Shown one piece after another: positions 24,401 through 36,390 of a stretch of 64,000 bases of DNA. Below the pieces are notes generated by a model. That model was given only the letters and a program-made list of their open reading frames with translations. It had not been told where the DNA came from and searched no databases. Each line of letters opens with the position of its first letter. The first letter of the stretch is position 1. Position numbers and translations under genes: made by a program. The DNA comes from Trogon surrucura (Eukaryota > Chordata > Aves > Trogoniformes > Trogonidae): contig CM036619.1 in assembly GCA_020746105.1 (NCBI GenBank), forward strand, positions 53,924,635-53,988,634. Direction: 5' to 3'.

Positions 24401-27400
24401 TGCTGTTCTCAGATTGCTAACACAACATTCCAACCAATTTCCTTCAGTCATTTGCTCTCTCAGAAACTTGACCTGGACTAAGCAAGACCCTGGTGAGAAG
24501 TGCTTCATTGAATAATGCCAATGGTGCTTTTAAACCAGTTTCCTGTTCCAACAATGGTCAAGAGCAGGTTAAAAAAAAAGTTTATGTAGAGATATGCCTC
24601 CCTTGATAAATCCTTTTGGTTTCAAGCAAAGGCCTAGGGACATCCTGAGCCAGAGGTTGCACCCTGCCTGTCGGAGTGAGCTTACAATTTACTTACATAC
24701 AAAAATTGCACTTTCATTTGAAACTGTTTTAATCTGCCACTTTATAATCCTTTTTGAGCTTACATGCCACTCTATGTGAAAAACCATAAATGCACCTAGT
24801 ATTTCAGCTATGAGCCTACCTTGGATTAACACACAGAGTTTGCTTTCTGTTTTCACTTTCTCTCACAGCTGTTCCTAAATTTCTAATTGCTTCATGACCA
24901 CATCAGAGCATCCAGCTGGTGCTTTCAGAGAGGTATCCAGAGTGACTCTAAAATGTTTTTTAGAATTGCACTGTGTAAACCAAGAGCTGAGACGAATAAA
25001 TTAGAAGCAGCAGAAAATAATTCTTTTCAAATCCTCTTAGCATTTGCTTTTGTTCAGGCAGAGCTATATGGAGGCTAGTGGAAATGCGTACTCAAATGGG
25101 GCTCTTTGCATGGGAAAATGAATTGATTGCTATTTCTGTCATGAGGTTTATTTCCCCATTTTCGTCTTCTGTTATTACTATTTCTCTCTGTGCAACACAA
25201 AAAAATAAACCCTTCTTACAACCATTATTTAGATAGTCCAAAGAAGGACTCTGCTTTCTTGAACTAGATTCTAAAATCTTGCCCTTTATTTAAAAATGTT
25301 CCAACCTTTTACCTGATATGTGGAACAGAATCTCCCCAGAGGAGAAGGAGCAGGGTATCAGTGCTCTCTAGTTTCACAGGGAGGAACAGTACCATGACCT
25401 TTTAGCAGCTTTCAGCCTCATTTGATATGCCCAGCTAGCGTATGTATGTATTTTTCCAGGTCAGATACTATCTGTACTGCCTTATCAAGGTTGGTGACAC
25501 AAGCCTACTGTCCTCATTTCTTGCTGGCTTTTAGCATGCTAAAATATCAATGCCAGCATTTTTCCTACTTTCTCAGCAGAGTCACTGAATTGGGAGTTGG
25601 GTGACTGTAAATGCTAAAAGTACAGACGCTGTCCTGTAGAGATGTAAAAAACAGATAGTCACTATTAGTTTTTCCCTCTAGACCAGCAGAGGAAGTAAAG
25701 ACAGCAAGGCTGTACAGACATCTGAAATTCCTCATATAGAAATATACAACAATATGTTGGCACTGCCCTTGGTTCTGTGCCCAGAAGGACAGATTTCCCA
25801 CCCTGCACAAAGAGAGTCTGTGCCCAGTAGATGTAGAAATGTGTTCTAGGAGCAGACCACAACACCCTGTTCCTTAGTTATTCCACCCTGGCATGAAATG
25901 GCACTTGTAAGATCTTTTACACCTTTAGAAAATCATGTATCATGTCCTTAGCATGTTTTTTGTGGCGTCTCTCTCTCACACTTTTTTTCCAACAGCAGAA
26001 AGAGATGCATTTGGTACACACAATGGCTGTACCAGCTGTACCTGCCAGGAGTTCCATTACCCAAGAGGCATTTTCCAGGCTCTCTTTCTAGCAGCTGCTT
26101 CTTTCCTAATATGTTTGAATTTACTCTCCATAAAGAGGAGGTAGTAGATTGACAAACCCAGTTACAGGAAAGAAAAAACCAAAAAATTCGGAAGTGAGCT
26201 CTTTAAAGCCAGCCACCAGAGGCACTCTCTGGTGACTATGTGCAGTTTAAGTTGCTGAAGGATTTGTCACAGGCCCAGGCAATATTGCTGGCAATAACCA
26301 TCCTGTTCCCTAACACAGCTTCCACAACAAATTTTTTTAAAGGTGGGGTTGTTTCTACATAGCAGGTCTCATTAAAATAATTTCCATGCTTGGCTATGAC
26401 ATTTGGAAGCCACCTTCTTAACCCTCACCTGTAATAAACCAAAGGATAAGCTGTGCCAAGATCGCAGTCTTCTCATGTTTCTTAGAGTGTATTATTTACT
26501 CAACCCGGTGCTGATCCTGGTTACAATATTGCTCAGAAGAATATTCACTCTTACTGTCTGGCAGCCTAAATAATTGCAAGTTAGTAAGGCATCTCTCCTC
26601 TGTTTGCTCGGTTCACCTTAATTATGCTGTGTCTTCCTCGTTATGTTGCTTGACCTGCAAAATATAGGCAAATGCCTGGGCCACACCAACAACTTCTGTT
26701 TGTCTTTCTAAGGTAGTCTCTGGCCTATTTGGTGGCAGACAATCCTGTTGTGTCACAGGCAAGTTATCTGATCCTGCTGGCCATAAAAATAGTACATGGA
26801 AAAAGCAGTGAAGGTTTAAGCAAAGGCAAAGCTTCCAAAAAAAAAAAAAAATGGGCAAATGGGTTAAATCCAGCAGTCCCATTTGAGAGGCCTGCAGTGC
26901 TATGAGCAGCTTTGGCAGACTTGACTCAAAGCTTCTCAGAAGGACATGGAGGATGGAGCAGTGCTGAGGGAAGAAGGTTCTCCCACAGGAGCCAACCTGC
27001 TCACATTGGCTGCCCCTGAGGGTGAGAAAAGGAAGAGGACAGGTGGCCACAGCAACAGCATTCGGGACAGCCCCTGCCTGCTCCTCAGGGGATGTGGCAC
27101 ACCCTGCTCCTCTGGGCTCTGCAGAAGCCAAAGCAGCAGCATGGGGCTAGAGATGGACCCGCAAACTGGTGGGAAGGGCTGGGTGGGAAGTGACAACCTT
27201 TACACTGTGAGACTCTGAGAAGCCCAGAGTGTTATGGCTTTGGCAAACTATGGCCAGCAAAGCTGCAAGCTTCCATGCTTGCTCTTGGTTTTGCCAGTTT
27301 GCATTTCTCTCCTTTCACTTCTTCAAGCTGTCACAGTGTGAAGAAGACTTGAAATGTGAGGAAGGGACAGCCCACTTGCAAACAGAGACTTTTGTTGTCC

Positions 27401-27861
27401 TCATAAAAAAGCAAGCTACAGCTCCTTCAAGCTGTCTATGACCATGCTCTGGGCAAGTTTTCCACTTATGCGAGGCTTCAACGTCAGAGAATTTGGTTCA
27501 GGTCAAGGTCTTGCAGGTTACCTAGTCTCTTGTCCTTCTCCACTGTTCTCTCGTGATAAATTCCTCACATAGCACTAACTGCATGACAACATTGATGCTT
27601 TATAAACACTCTTCTTGCATACAGAGCCTACAGAAAAGGATAAGACTTAAATCTTGCAAATATAGTAAAGTTTAGCAGAAGCTACTTTAGACAAAAACAA
27701 GTGACCTGAATAAAAGCTTAGTATCTGAATAGCATACTTTTTCTGTTGGCCTTAATGGGGTTTATCCACAAAACTATATCCATTATACATAAACATATAT
27801 TTGATGTCCAGTGATATTCAATAATTGTTAGCCAAAAATTTTATCTGTTTATTTGTCCCCT

Positions 27862-29558
27862 GGTGACAGAGGATACTGAGAAGGCAGAGTTACTGAATGC
27901 CTTCTTTGCCTCTGTCTATACTGCTGGAGGCTGTCCCCAGAAGCTACAGACCCCTGAGGCTCCAAAGGAAGTGAGGATAAAGGAGTAGTTGGCCTTGGTT
28001 GATGAGGATTGGGTTAGGGATCCATTAGACAATGTGAACATCCATAAATCCATGGGCTCTGATGGGATGCACCCACAGGTGCTGAGGGAGCTGGCCGAAG
28101 TCATTCCCACTCTCCATCATCTTTGGTAAGTCATGTGCAGCAGGAGAGGTGCCTGAAGACTGGATGAAAGCAAATGTCACGCCAGTCTTCAAAAAGGACA
28201 AGAAGGAGGAGCCAGGTAACTACAGACCCGTCAGCCTCACCTCCATCCCTGGAAAGGTGATGGAACAACTTATCCTCGGTGCTGTCTCTAGGCATATCAA
28301 GGATAAGAGGGTCATTAGGAGCAGTCAACATGGTTTTGCCAAGGGAAAGTCATGTTTGACCAACCTGGTAGCCTTTTCTGAGGACATGACCAGATGGATA
28401 GATGATGGCTGTGCAGTGGTCGTGGTTTATCTGGATTTCAGTAAAGCATTTGCCATCATCTCCCACAGCATCCTCGTAGTTAAATTGAGGAAGTGTGGTC
28501 TAGATGATTTGGTAGTGAGGTGAATTGTGAACTGGCTAAGGGAAAGAAGTCAGAGAGTTGTGGTCAATGGGACAGAGTCTAGTTGGAGGCCTGTATCTAG
28601 TGGGGTCCCTCAGGGGACAGTGCTGGGACCAGTACTACTCAATATATTCATCAACAACCTGGTTGAGGGAATAGAGTCCACCATCAGCAAGTTTGCTGAT
28701 GACACAAAGCTGGGAGGAGTGGCTAACACACCAGAAGGCCGTGCTGCCCTTCAGAAAGACCTGGACAGGCTGGAGAGTTGGATGGGAAGAAATTTTATGA
28801 AATACAACAAGAGCAAGTGTGGAGTCTTGCATCTGGGAAAGAACAACTCCAAGTACCAGTACTGATTGGGGACTGACCTGTTGGAGAGCAGCATAGGTGA
28901 AAGGGACCTGAGGATCCTTGTGGACAGTAGGATGACCATGAGCCAGCAATGTGCCCTCGTGGCCAAGAAGGCCAATGGCATCCTGGGATGTATCAGAAGG
29001 CTAGTAGGTTGAGAGAGGTTCTCCTCCCCCTCTACTCTGCCCTGGTGAGGCCACATCTGGAATATTATTCCCAGTTCTAGGCCCCTCAGTTCAAGAAGGA
29101 CAGGGAACTGCTTGAGAGAGTCCAGTGCAGAGCCACAAAGATGATGAAGGGAGTGGAACATCTCCCTTATGAGGAAAGGCTGAAGGAGCTGGGTCTCTTT
29201 AGCTTGGAGAAGAGGAGGCTGAGGGGTGACCTCATTAATGTTTATAAATATGTCAAGGGGGAGTGTCAGGCTCTTTTCAGCAGCGTCCATTGACAGGACA
29301 AGGGGCAATGGGTGCAAGCTGGAACATAAGAGGTTCCATAAAAATATTAGAAAAAAACTTTTTCACAGTGAGGGTGACAGAGCACTGGCACAGGCTGCCC
29401 AGGGAGGTTGTGGAGTCTCTTTCTCTGGAGACATTCAAAACCCCCCTGGACATGTTCCTGTGTGACCTACTGTAGGTGATCCTGCTCTGGCAGGGGGGTT
29501 GGACTAGAAGATCTTTCGAGGTCTCTTCCAACCCCTAACATTCTGTGACTCTGTGATT
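27862..29558 (+). mobile_element. CR1 LINE, long 3' portion with reverse transcriptase
   Basis: About 1.7 kb running from within ORF2 (near GGATACTGAGAAGGCAGAGT) through the reverse transcriptase and 3' domain to a tail with ACATTCTGTGACTCTGTGATT. The promoter, ORF1 and endonuclease region are missing (5' truncation). The untranslated tail contains GATCTTTCGAGGTCTCTTCC. It lies antisense inside MYOM1. Confidence 0.95.
28149..28865 (+). pseudogene. CR1 reverse transcriptase fragment, interrupted
   Basis: One reading frame encodes non-LTR reverse transcriptase blocks in order: NVTPVFKKDKKEEPGNYRPVSL, shown here only by its core GNYRPVSL near 28220; SSQHGFAKGKSC near 28321; VYLDFSKAF near 28430; [11 protein letters not shown] near 28600; and the catalytic box FADDTK at 28692-28709. 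The frame is interrupted by TGA at 28521-28523 and stops again at 28863, each consistent with a single-base change of a Trp codon. CR1 ORF2 normally also has an N-terminal endonuclease, absent here, so the copy is non-autonomous. Confidence 0.92.
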
Positions 29559-31801
29559 ATTGTTATTCTGTTATGTGTCCTTTCAGGTTAAAGCAACCAC
29601 CACTGTTGTAGGTCATTTAGACACAGCATTTCAATTCAAAGTCCCTTCTACTTTTTGAAAATTCCAAGTTTGAAGAATTTTTTTTTTTTGCTGCACCATT
29701 CCTTTCATATGGATGAAACTAGAAAGTATTTGATTTGCCCATTTTGATAACAATTTTTGTCTCCACATTATGCCTTGAAGTGTTTTCATCTCTCTGGGGA
29801 AGACAGTACAGACTCAGAATTACTTCAAATTGGCACTACGTTTAATATCATATCATTTGTTCTGCTTTACCTCTTGCAAAGTGCAGCAAAATAGACTGCA
29901 AAACCCAAATAAATACTAACATAGAGACCATATTAACTGTAAAATTAGGTTAAATATTGAGATTATCATTCAGAACTTTATTCTCTCACGTATTAAGTTT
30001 TGTGCAAGAGAGATTTAAATCACATGAGTCTAATCTCTGGAGTCCTAGTTTTACATAGTAGCACTGAGCTTCTCAAACCTCCCACACAAGGACAGGATCA
30101 CAGAAAAAAAAAACAAGTTACAGCTGAGACATTCTTATCTCTGATTACCAGGATAGTGTACCAATCTGTTGGCAACTACTACAGAGTAGCTTGGAAGTGT
30201 CAGCAAAAATACTATTTTAAACCAAAAGCTACTATCTTAAACAAAACCTCAGAAAACCCAGAAATGTTTTAAATTCTCTCCCAATTAAGCCATTCCATTT
30301 CCTTTAATATTAACTTTACTGACATTTAGAGTTTTTCTTGGTGAGAATACTCAGGCTTCAGAAGAAACTCACCTGACAAATCAGAATCACTGAAGTGTTT
30401 GTTACCAGGACACAGAAGCAGAGCTTTTTGTGATCTTTTTTTGCAACTTTAAGTAACTTTCCCATTTCTTAGGGGAACATTTTCTAAAAGAAGGAGGTGG
30501 TACTGAATTAGAGGCAGCAACAGTGTGTAAGCATAGCTGCAGAAATTTGGGATATCTTCCCCCACCTAACTCTCTCCAGAAACATAACCATAAGTCCCAG
30601 CATCTCCAGTTTGCCTCCCTTCATCAGAAGATTATAAGTGAGATTCTTGTTGCTCCACTAAGTGGTTAATTATTTGCACAAGTGAAATTGTTTCAACAGC
30701 AAAGACTGGGTATTACCCAGCCCAAGACAGTCAAGTAGCCAAGAAGTAGTCAAGTCATTCACCTGGGGCCATAACAGCCTGAGGTTCAAATTCCTGAACA
30801 GACCCTGGCAAATAGAGAGTTGACCCCGAACTTTGTGAAGGTTGTATTCAAAAAGTATTGTTTACTGTGGTACAGGAAGTCTTTCCCTCAGCAGTTTTGA
30901 CCAAAATTTCATCTTTATCTACAATCCTTGGAAGACATTCAGTTTTTGAAATTTAAATTTTCTGATGGACAAGTCTTGATCAATTCAGCTAGTAATACTC
31001 TAAATTTTATACTAATATAATCAGGAACAGATGATTTCCTCTATTGCTGGCAGCTGCTCTAATCTTACTGTAATGCTCCCCTAATTTCTGTAAATCTCTG
31101 AGATACATGCAAATAATGTGAGGCTATGATATCTAAAACATTCTGCTAATGTAATTGATTGGGCAATGTTTATTATCTTAATTGAACAAAAGACATGTTC
31201 GCTAAGCATAGCTGCTCTTTTAGTGTGAGATGAAAACTTCAGCATATTCCTACTTTGGAAATAGTATGCCTCAATCAATACATAGCGTGAAAATTTCCAT
31301 TTCTTGAATGATTCAGAACAAAAGTGAAACCATTAGACCAAGGAAGAATTATTTCATGATGTGTGAACATGTCAGCTCAAACTTGTGTGAACAGCCCTAA
31401 TTTCTTTTACTGCTCCCATCTGGCTAGGTAAGAGCCAGCCTCAAACCAAAAGCTATCTCAACACTGCATATTCAGTTCAGATTCACTAATATAACTGAAC
31501 AACTTGGAAGGAGAAGTTGCTCATGCCTATCCAGTTTGGAGTGGGAACACGGCATCATGTAGCCACATCAGCATTGCCAGTGCTGCTCTCATGCCAATCG
31601 AACCATTGTACACTAATTAGTCCAACAAACTAAGCTGATCACAGCCCTCCTGCTTGCCAAAGCCATAGGAAAACATCAAGCCTGGAAGATAACACCAAGT
31701 TACAGAGACAGTTTTTGTGGAAGAGGAGGAGAGTTTTACCATTGATTTCAATGAGAGGCAGTTTTGTTTTGGAATATAGTTTCAAATTCGCATTTACTTA
31801 C

Positions 31802-32226
31802 CCGAGACCGTAAGCTTCAGACCCCAGCCTGTAGGATGCAGCCAGCTTGTTGATGGACTCAGATCCATGCCTGTAGGCAGCTGAGCTCTTGCTGAGGGAT
31901 TCAGACTCAAGACTGTAGGCAGCAGATCTTTTACTGTGTGCAGCAGAGTGGTCATAGGCTGTAGATCCATAGCTGTAGGCTGCCGACTCAAGGTCATAGG
32001 CTGAAGAGCCATGGCTATAGGCTGCTGAAGAGTCAAGGCTGAAGTCTGCGGCAGATGCGTGGCGGTAGGCTGCGGAGCCCCTAGTGTAAGCCGTGGATCC
32101 TTGAGCGTAGAGAGCAGATTTGCTCTTTGTTTCCTTTTGGTACTGGCTTACAGTGGACTGCAGTGCTTTATGGCGGTACGCACGGTCGTAGTGCTCATGG
32201 TGTCTTTGGTAGAAAGGTAAAGACAT
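31802..32226 (-). CDS. MYOM1: MYOM1 coding exon 1: start codon and heptad-rich head
   Basis: This exon carries the initiator and 141 and two-thirds codons. Two adjacent ATGs occur at 32229 and 32226. I chose 32226 because it gives MSLPFYQRHH, the N-terminus remembered for mammalian myomesin-1, and has A at -3; the upstream ATG would add one Met. From about residue 45 to 140 the protein is built of roughly fourteen irregular heptads of the pattern x-S-x-A-Y-x-x (for example GSAAYRH, GSSAYDL, ESAAYSY), i.e. a 21-base coding repeat rich in Tyr, Ser and Ala. No folded domain is expected here; in the family this head binds the myosin rod. The donor is CTCGG|GTAAGT, leaving phase 2 (GG + A). Confidence 0.95.
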
Positions 32227-32264
32227 CATGGGTGTCTTTTAATTTTGTTTTTTACTGCACGTTT
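32227..32264 (-). other. MYOM1: MYOM1 5' untranslated part of first coding exon (candidate acceptor)
   Basis: Immediately upstream of the start codon on the minus strand, a TTTATTTACATTCAG sequence ends at 32265 and could be the acceptor joining an upstream non-coding exon. A second AG (GTGCAG) lies ten bases nearer the ATG. No promoter is evident here, so a separate 5' exon is inferred. Confidence 0.45.
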
Positions 32265-35022
32265 CTGAATGTAAATAAACAGGACAGTGTCTAAAAAAGA
32301 ACAGATCAAGCATAAGAACTATTGTGAAAGAAACTTCTAAGTTAGCATACAAATAATACACAACTTAATACAAACTAATATAGAACTTAAAACTTCAAAA
32401 ATGAAATGGAGTTGATTTAGAGTTATCTTTTTATGATGTGTTTTGGACTGCACAATAGGTTTATACATAAGTTTCAGAATGATCATATGTCATTCATCAT
32501 GACCAGAAAACCTTGCATTATTTGTAATTGATCTCCTTGTTACTGCAAACTATTGAAGTTTTACGTGCTCTACTTCTCCAGCCATCATTGTGAGATAATG
32601 AAATTTTATATGCTCGGCTTCTTCAGAGATAGTGTAAATATTTTTATTAAACTACAAAAGAGATAATTAAGTAATCAATTATTTTAAAAGGCATGAACAA
32701 TTCCAGCAAGGCTATATAAGTTGAAAGAAAAATATATGAACATTTAATTCATTTTTGTAAACCAATTTTCAGATTCAATTTTATATTCTGTTTAATATCT
32801 TAAGAGTGAATTAAAAAAATTAGGATTGAGAAGGTTGTCACTTTTCCTGGAAACATGCATTACATGGATTATTTTGTATGTGATATCAGAGATCATTTAA
32901 AACAGCTTGTCATATTTTTACAGTTTAATCAGGGATACACTGTGTATGCAATGATTAAAATAATATCATGCTCTTCAAACCAAATTAACTTTTCTTCTTT
33001 TTTTAACCTAGAATGTCATGTTCAAGATTGTCAAAAAACTTCCTGCAGATGATAGCCTCATCTGAGTTTTACTTTGCACAGTCATCAGTAGATTGTCTTG
33101 CTCGTAGTAGGAAATTTGATCAGGTGAGAGGTAGTTCCCCTCTCAAAATGGGGTGAGGGTTGAGTGCACAAAAGATTTCCCTTGCGATTCAGTCTTTATT
33201 TTGTTATTTTATTTTGCTGTTGTTAGAGCTGTATTTTCCTTTTTTGACATGCAAGTTTGCCTCTACTAATTCCTATAGTAACCTTTGTTTCTCTTATCAC
33301 TGGTGATAGTCTTAAAACATTGTCCCTGAAAATGTACATGGTTATGAATAGAGTGGGGAAAGTTTAGACAAATTTAAAGACCCAAAAACAATGGTAAGAG
33401 GTGTTTGTTCTTTTCTAATATCAATCACAACAATAAGAGACTTGTTCTGTTTCTAGTTTTGACCATGCTGGTGAATAACGACCTGATGTTTTGACATAAA
33501 ACACACAGAGTAGGAGTGTAATCATGATTCCATGAAAATCTAGATATTTCTCCCTGGTCTTCCTAGACTTCAGTTCTTGGCTTTTTCTTCAGTATTTGGT
33601 TCTGACAGCAAGTTAACAAATTGCAAACTATTCTTTTTGGCAACTGCTCAAGTACTCACCCTGACTAAGGGAAAATATGAAAAAAAACCCCAATGTTTTG
33701 CCTTTCTTGTATTTCAGGGATCTCTCAAGGGAACTGCTCTTTGTGTGGTAACAGAACATTTGTTTGCAAAAAGTCAACAAATAAGAAAGTAATTAGATGT
33801 TTTTAAGTATGTAAAAGAAATTGCTGATATCCTGACCACGGTGAAACTGTGACTTCAAGTAGAATTGTTTACGCATGTCCTTCATCTGAGGAAGGAGGAG
33901 GAATGGGAAAGCGTGTTAGCCCATTGCTCTCTGTTGTTTCTTTTTAATTCCCTTTTTACTCTCGTTGGCTGTTTTTTTCATGTAAGTCTAAAGAACGCAA
34001 TTATTCTGTCTAGTATCCTTGTTTCTAACACTTATCAATAGGTTGTGCTGTTATTTATTTCTCTTTTGTTAGCTTCAGGTAGTAGGTAGTTACTTTTAAT
34101 TTCCCTGGTTTCTCCATTTGTCTTCATTGCTTTCTCTCCCATCTCTGCAGAACTAGGTTTAGGGTTTGCAAGCCATTGCCAATCCCCTTGAGCAAAGCTA
34201 AGGCATTACAGATGGGTATTGTCTTGCACAGTGAAAGGGAAAGAATGTGAGAATATCCTGTTTTTCTTCTGTGGAGTACTACAGTTGTCTCCCTCCACCT
34301 TCACCAGCTTTATTTGCAGCATTGGCTGGCTTCATCACAGGTACAACAGCCACAGTGCTAAGAGCCACGCAGTCCTGCCCCTCAGGGATTCCCACTGCCT
34401 TCCAGGCTTCCAAGTGGAAAAGGTGATCCAAAAGTATAAAGCACTGCATGTGCTGCCCACTAAGGAGAAGCTAAATGAGGCATTTCATTCATATCTTATC
34501 AGAGCAAAAGAACAAGCAGCGGACTAAAAGTCAGCATATTTAAAATGTGCAAAGGCAACTTTTTTCTTCCAAATACAAAAGGTCTGGACCTTACTGTCCT
34601 CAGGAGTAAGAGGAGTCTATGACATGAGTAAGAACTAAGGCAGTAAGGCAGGAACTGAGTACAAAGTCAGCTCTCCTTGTTCAGACTTTTACTCATGTCA
34701 TATAAGAGGAAACTCATTTTACAGGTATTTTGTCCCACTGAGTTATGTTTTATATCTCCTCGGATTGCTCACAGGTCAGGATCAGTTAGTTACACTAGTC
34801 TGATCAGATATAGCAGTGTGACATTACTTGAGACGACAAGAAACTTTGAACCTTGTAAGGATTTGGCTCTGATTTGTAGCCCTGCCTGCTTATTGGGTTG
34901 ACTCCCATCTCGTATGTTTTATAAAGTCTACGCTACCTGCACCTACTCAGTTTGTGTCCACTGGTCAGCCCCTTCAGTGTGAGTGCAACACTCCTTCTCA
35001 AGATCTGTGTAGGATTTCATAA

Positions 35023-35053
35023 CTAAAAATATCTAAAAATAACCTAAAAATAT
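35023..35053. promoter_or_regulatory. Cluster of three MEF2-like sites
   Basis: CTAAAAATAT (35023), CTAAAAATAA (35033) and CTAAAAATAT (35044) lie at 10-11 base spacing. The middle one fits the MEF2 consensus YTAWWWWTAR exactly and the outer ones differ at the last base. MEF2 drives striated-muscle genes, and the cluster lies about 2.8 kb upstream of the first MYOM1 coding exon. Function is inferred; AT-rich chance occurrence is possible. Confidence 0.4.
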
Positions 35054-35718
35054 TAGTGGCCATAGTTAGATGAATAAGAAGGGGTTGGAGCTATATGTTA
35101 GCAGCCTCTGAACTGAATTTTCAAAATGACTACTGAGCAGACACACAGTTCTGTACTTGGTCATGGCTACATATTAAAAGAAGTGATTTTATTTGTATTA
35201 CCTGTTACAGTGTTTACGAGGGTGTGTAATTCTTTAAAGATCTACTCTATCAATCACTGAAAATAGTAAAATACATAAAAACCAGAAACACTTATAAGCA
35301 GGAAAAAAAATTCTAATATTTCCTTCAGCTCAGGCAATGGCTTTACAAATCACAATACATGCTATGTAGCTACAAAATATTTAGATTATTTACACATTCT
35401 CTAAGCCCAAAGCAGGTTACATGACATTTCTCTTGTATCTCTGTAACCTACGCTTCATTTCAGAGTACTGTGACAATATGCAAGGATAGCTGAGTTGATA
35501 ACAAGTGAACACTTGCACTACTTTGCTTTGTTTCACGGCTGAACTCTCAGATCTCTTCAGTTCCCATTCATAAGTCCCTTAAATACCCGCTGAGAATAAA
35601 GGGAGCTACTGAGACTAAGGGAGCTGAGAATAAAAATAAAGAGAGATACTGACAACTCAGCATTACAGGTTAAATATATTTGAACACATAAAATCTTCCG
35701 TCATAAATGAACACTTAC

Positions 35719-36050
35719 CAGGGCCCAAATGAATGGCAGCAAATGGAATAGCTATCAAGTGGATGAATAGCAGAAAAACACAGCAACAATGAAGACAGCA
35801 AAGAAAGAAGCAGTCAGGACGAGGGGTAAGGACTGGACTTCAAGGTCCAGAACAAAAATAATGCCTGCAGTCAGTGGAATGTCAGAGCCCCAATCCAAAC
35901 CTTTTATGGCCAGGAGGGTGATAAATATAGCATCGAAGAGGAAGAGAGACAGAGACAGATACTGATACCCTGTGCTATCCCTGTGCAAAGACATGATGAC
36001 AGCAGCTTCAGACTGAGAGCCCTCTCTTTTAAGCATTTTCATTAAATTCA
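35719..36050 (-). other. Splice-bounded segment with a hydrophobic ORF; possible non-coding 5' exon
   Basis: On the minus strand an acceptor-like CTGATTTTACAG precedes 36050 and a strong donor CCCTG|GTAAGTG follows 35719, bounding 332 bases. One frame is open for about 98 codons to a stop at 35755 (two tandem stops, TGA TAG). The product would have two or three hydrophobic stretches (for example LSLFLFDAIFITLLAIKG and LTASFFAVFIVAVFF) but resembles no family I know. The stops before the donor argue against a normal internal coding exon. It could be an untranslated first or second exon of MYOM1, an exon of a lncRNA, or chance. Confidence 0.3.
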
Positions 36051-36390
36051 CTGTAAAATCAGCATTCCAATTAGAAGTATTTCTAGGGATTTTTTTTTCC
36101 TTAGTTAAATCAGATTTAGGAGAAGAAAAAAATGTTTTGTGTCATGAACCAGAAAGTAGGAACCAATCCTTGTGTTGACCTTTGCTACGGCACAAGAATA
36201 TGAGTTTTATGGGTTCCTTAATTCTTTTTTTTTTTATGCCAAGCCATGGTGCATGTAACACAGATAATCCGTCTTACTAACAGACAGCCTAGAGAAGCAG
36301 ATTAGCAGCAAAACTCCATAAAGCCATACAAAGTGTTACAATTCAATAAAAATGTACTTTCTTTGTTCTGTTGAGATGATGTTACATTTG

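Larger units (their letters stand above)
21469..31801 (-). other. MYOM1 intron between coding exons 1 and 2
   Basis: A 10.3-kb intron, the longest in the window. It contains a large plus-strand CR1 (27862-29558), antisense to the gene. GC-richer patches at about 22700-23050 and 26900-27200 hold several overlapping ORFs on both strands but no splice-supported or recognisable coding sequence. Confidence 0.7.
312..32264 (-). other. MYOM1: MYOM1 gene, 5' portion (truncated by the window)
   Basis: Myomesin-1 crosslinks myosin thick filaments and titin at the M-band of striated muscle sarcomeres. Twelve coding exons on the minus strand, at 31802-32226, 21331-21468, 16935-17145, 14973-15130, 11133-11225, 10097-10185, 9931-9993, 8248-8412, 7472-7633, 4264-4405, 1978-2177 and 312-368, all have AG acceptors and GT donors. 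Exon lengths and split codons agree at every junction, giving about 634 codons without a stop. Domain order is a Tyr/Ser-rich N-terminal head (about 1-260), Ig-like domain 1 (about 277-372), Ig-like domain 2 (about 395-502), fibronectin III domain 1 (about 511-610), then the linker to the second FnIII. Segments such as MSLPFYQR, SGITDTEEERIKE and VEKxNVK-type Ig strands match myomesin-1 as I know it. The remaining FnIII and C-terminal Ig domains are off the left edge. Large introns carry CR1 and LTR insertions, none of which breaks an exon. Confidence 0.96.
32265..36390. other. Region upstream of the MYOM1 start codon exon
   Basis: About 4 kb of AT-rich DNA, probably MYOM1 5' intron or upstream flank. 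It contains the MEF2-like cluster and the splice-bounded segment described separately; no other feature is recognised. Confidence 0.5.

Noticed and set aside
26622..27131. 169-codon minus-strand ORF in MYOM1 intron
   Set aside because: No motif, no splice sites fitting a gene, includes a poly-A/T run translated as Phe; antisense frames equally open.
28635..29317. Minus-strand ORFs of 104 and 188 codons over the CR1
   Set aside because: Antisense shadows of the CR1 reverse transcriptase and 3' domain.
31794..32036. Alternative-frame minus-strand ORF within MYOM1 coding exon 1
   Set aside because: A by-product of the 21-base coding repeat, which keeps other frames open; the myomesin frame is the supported one.
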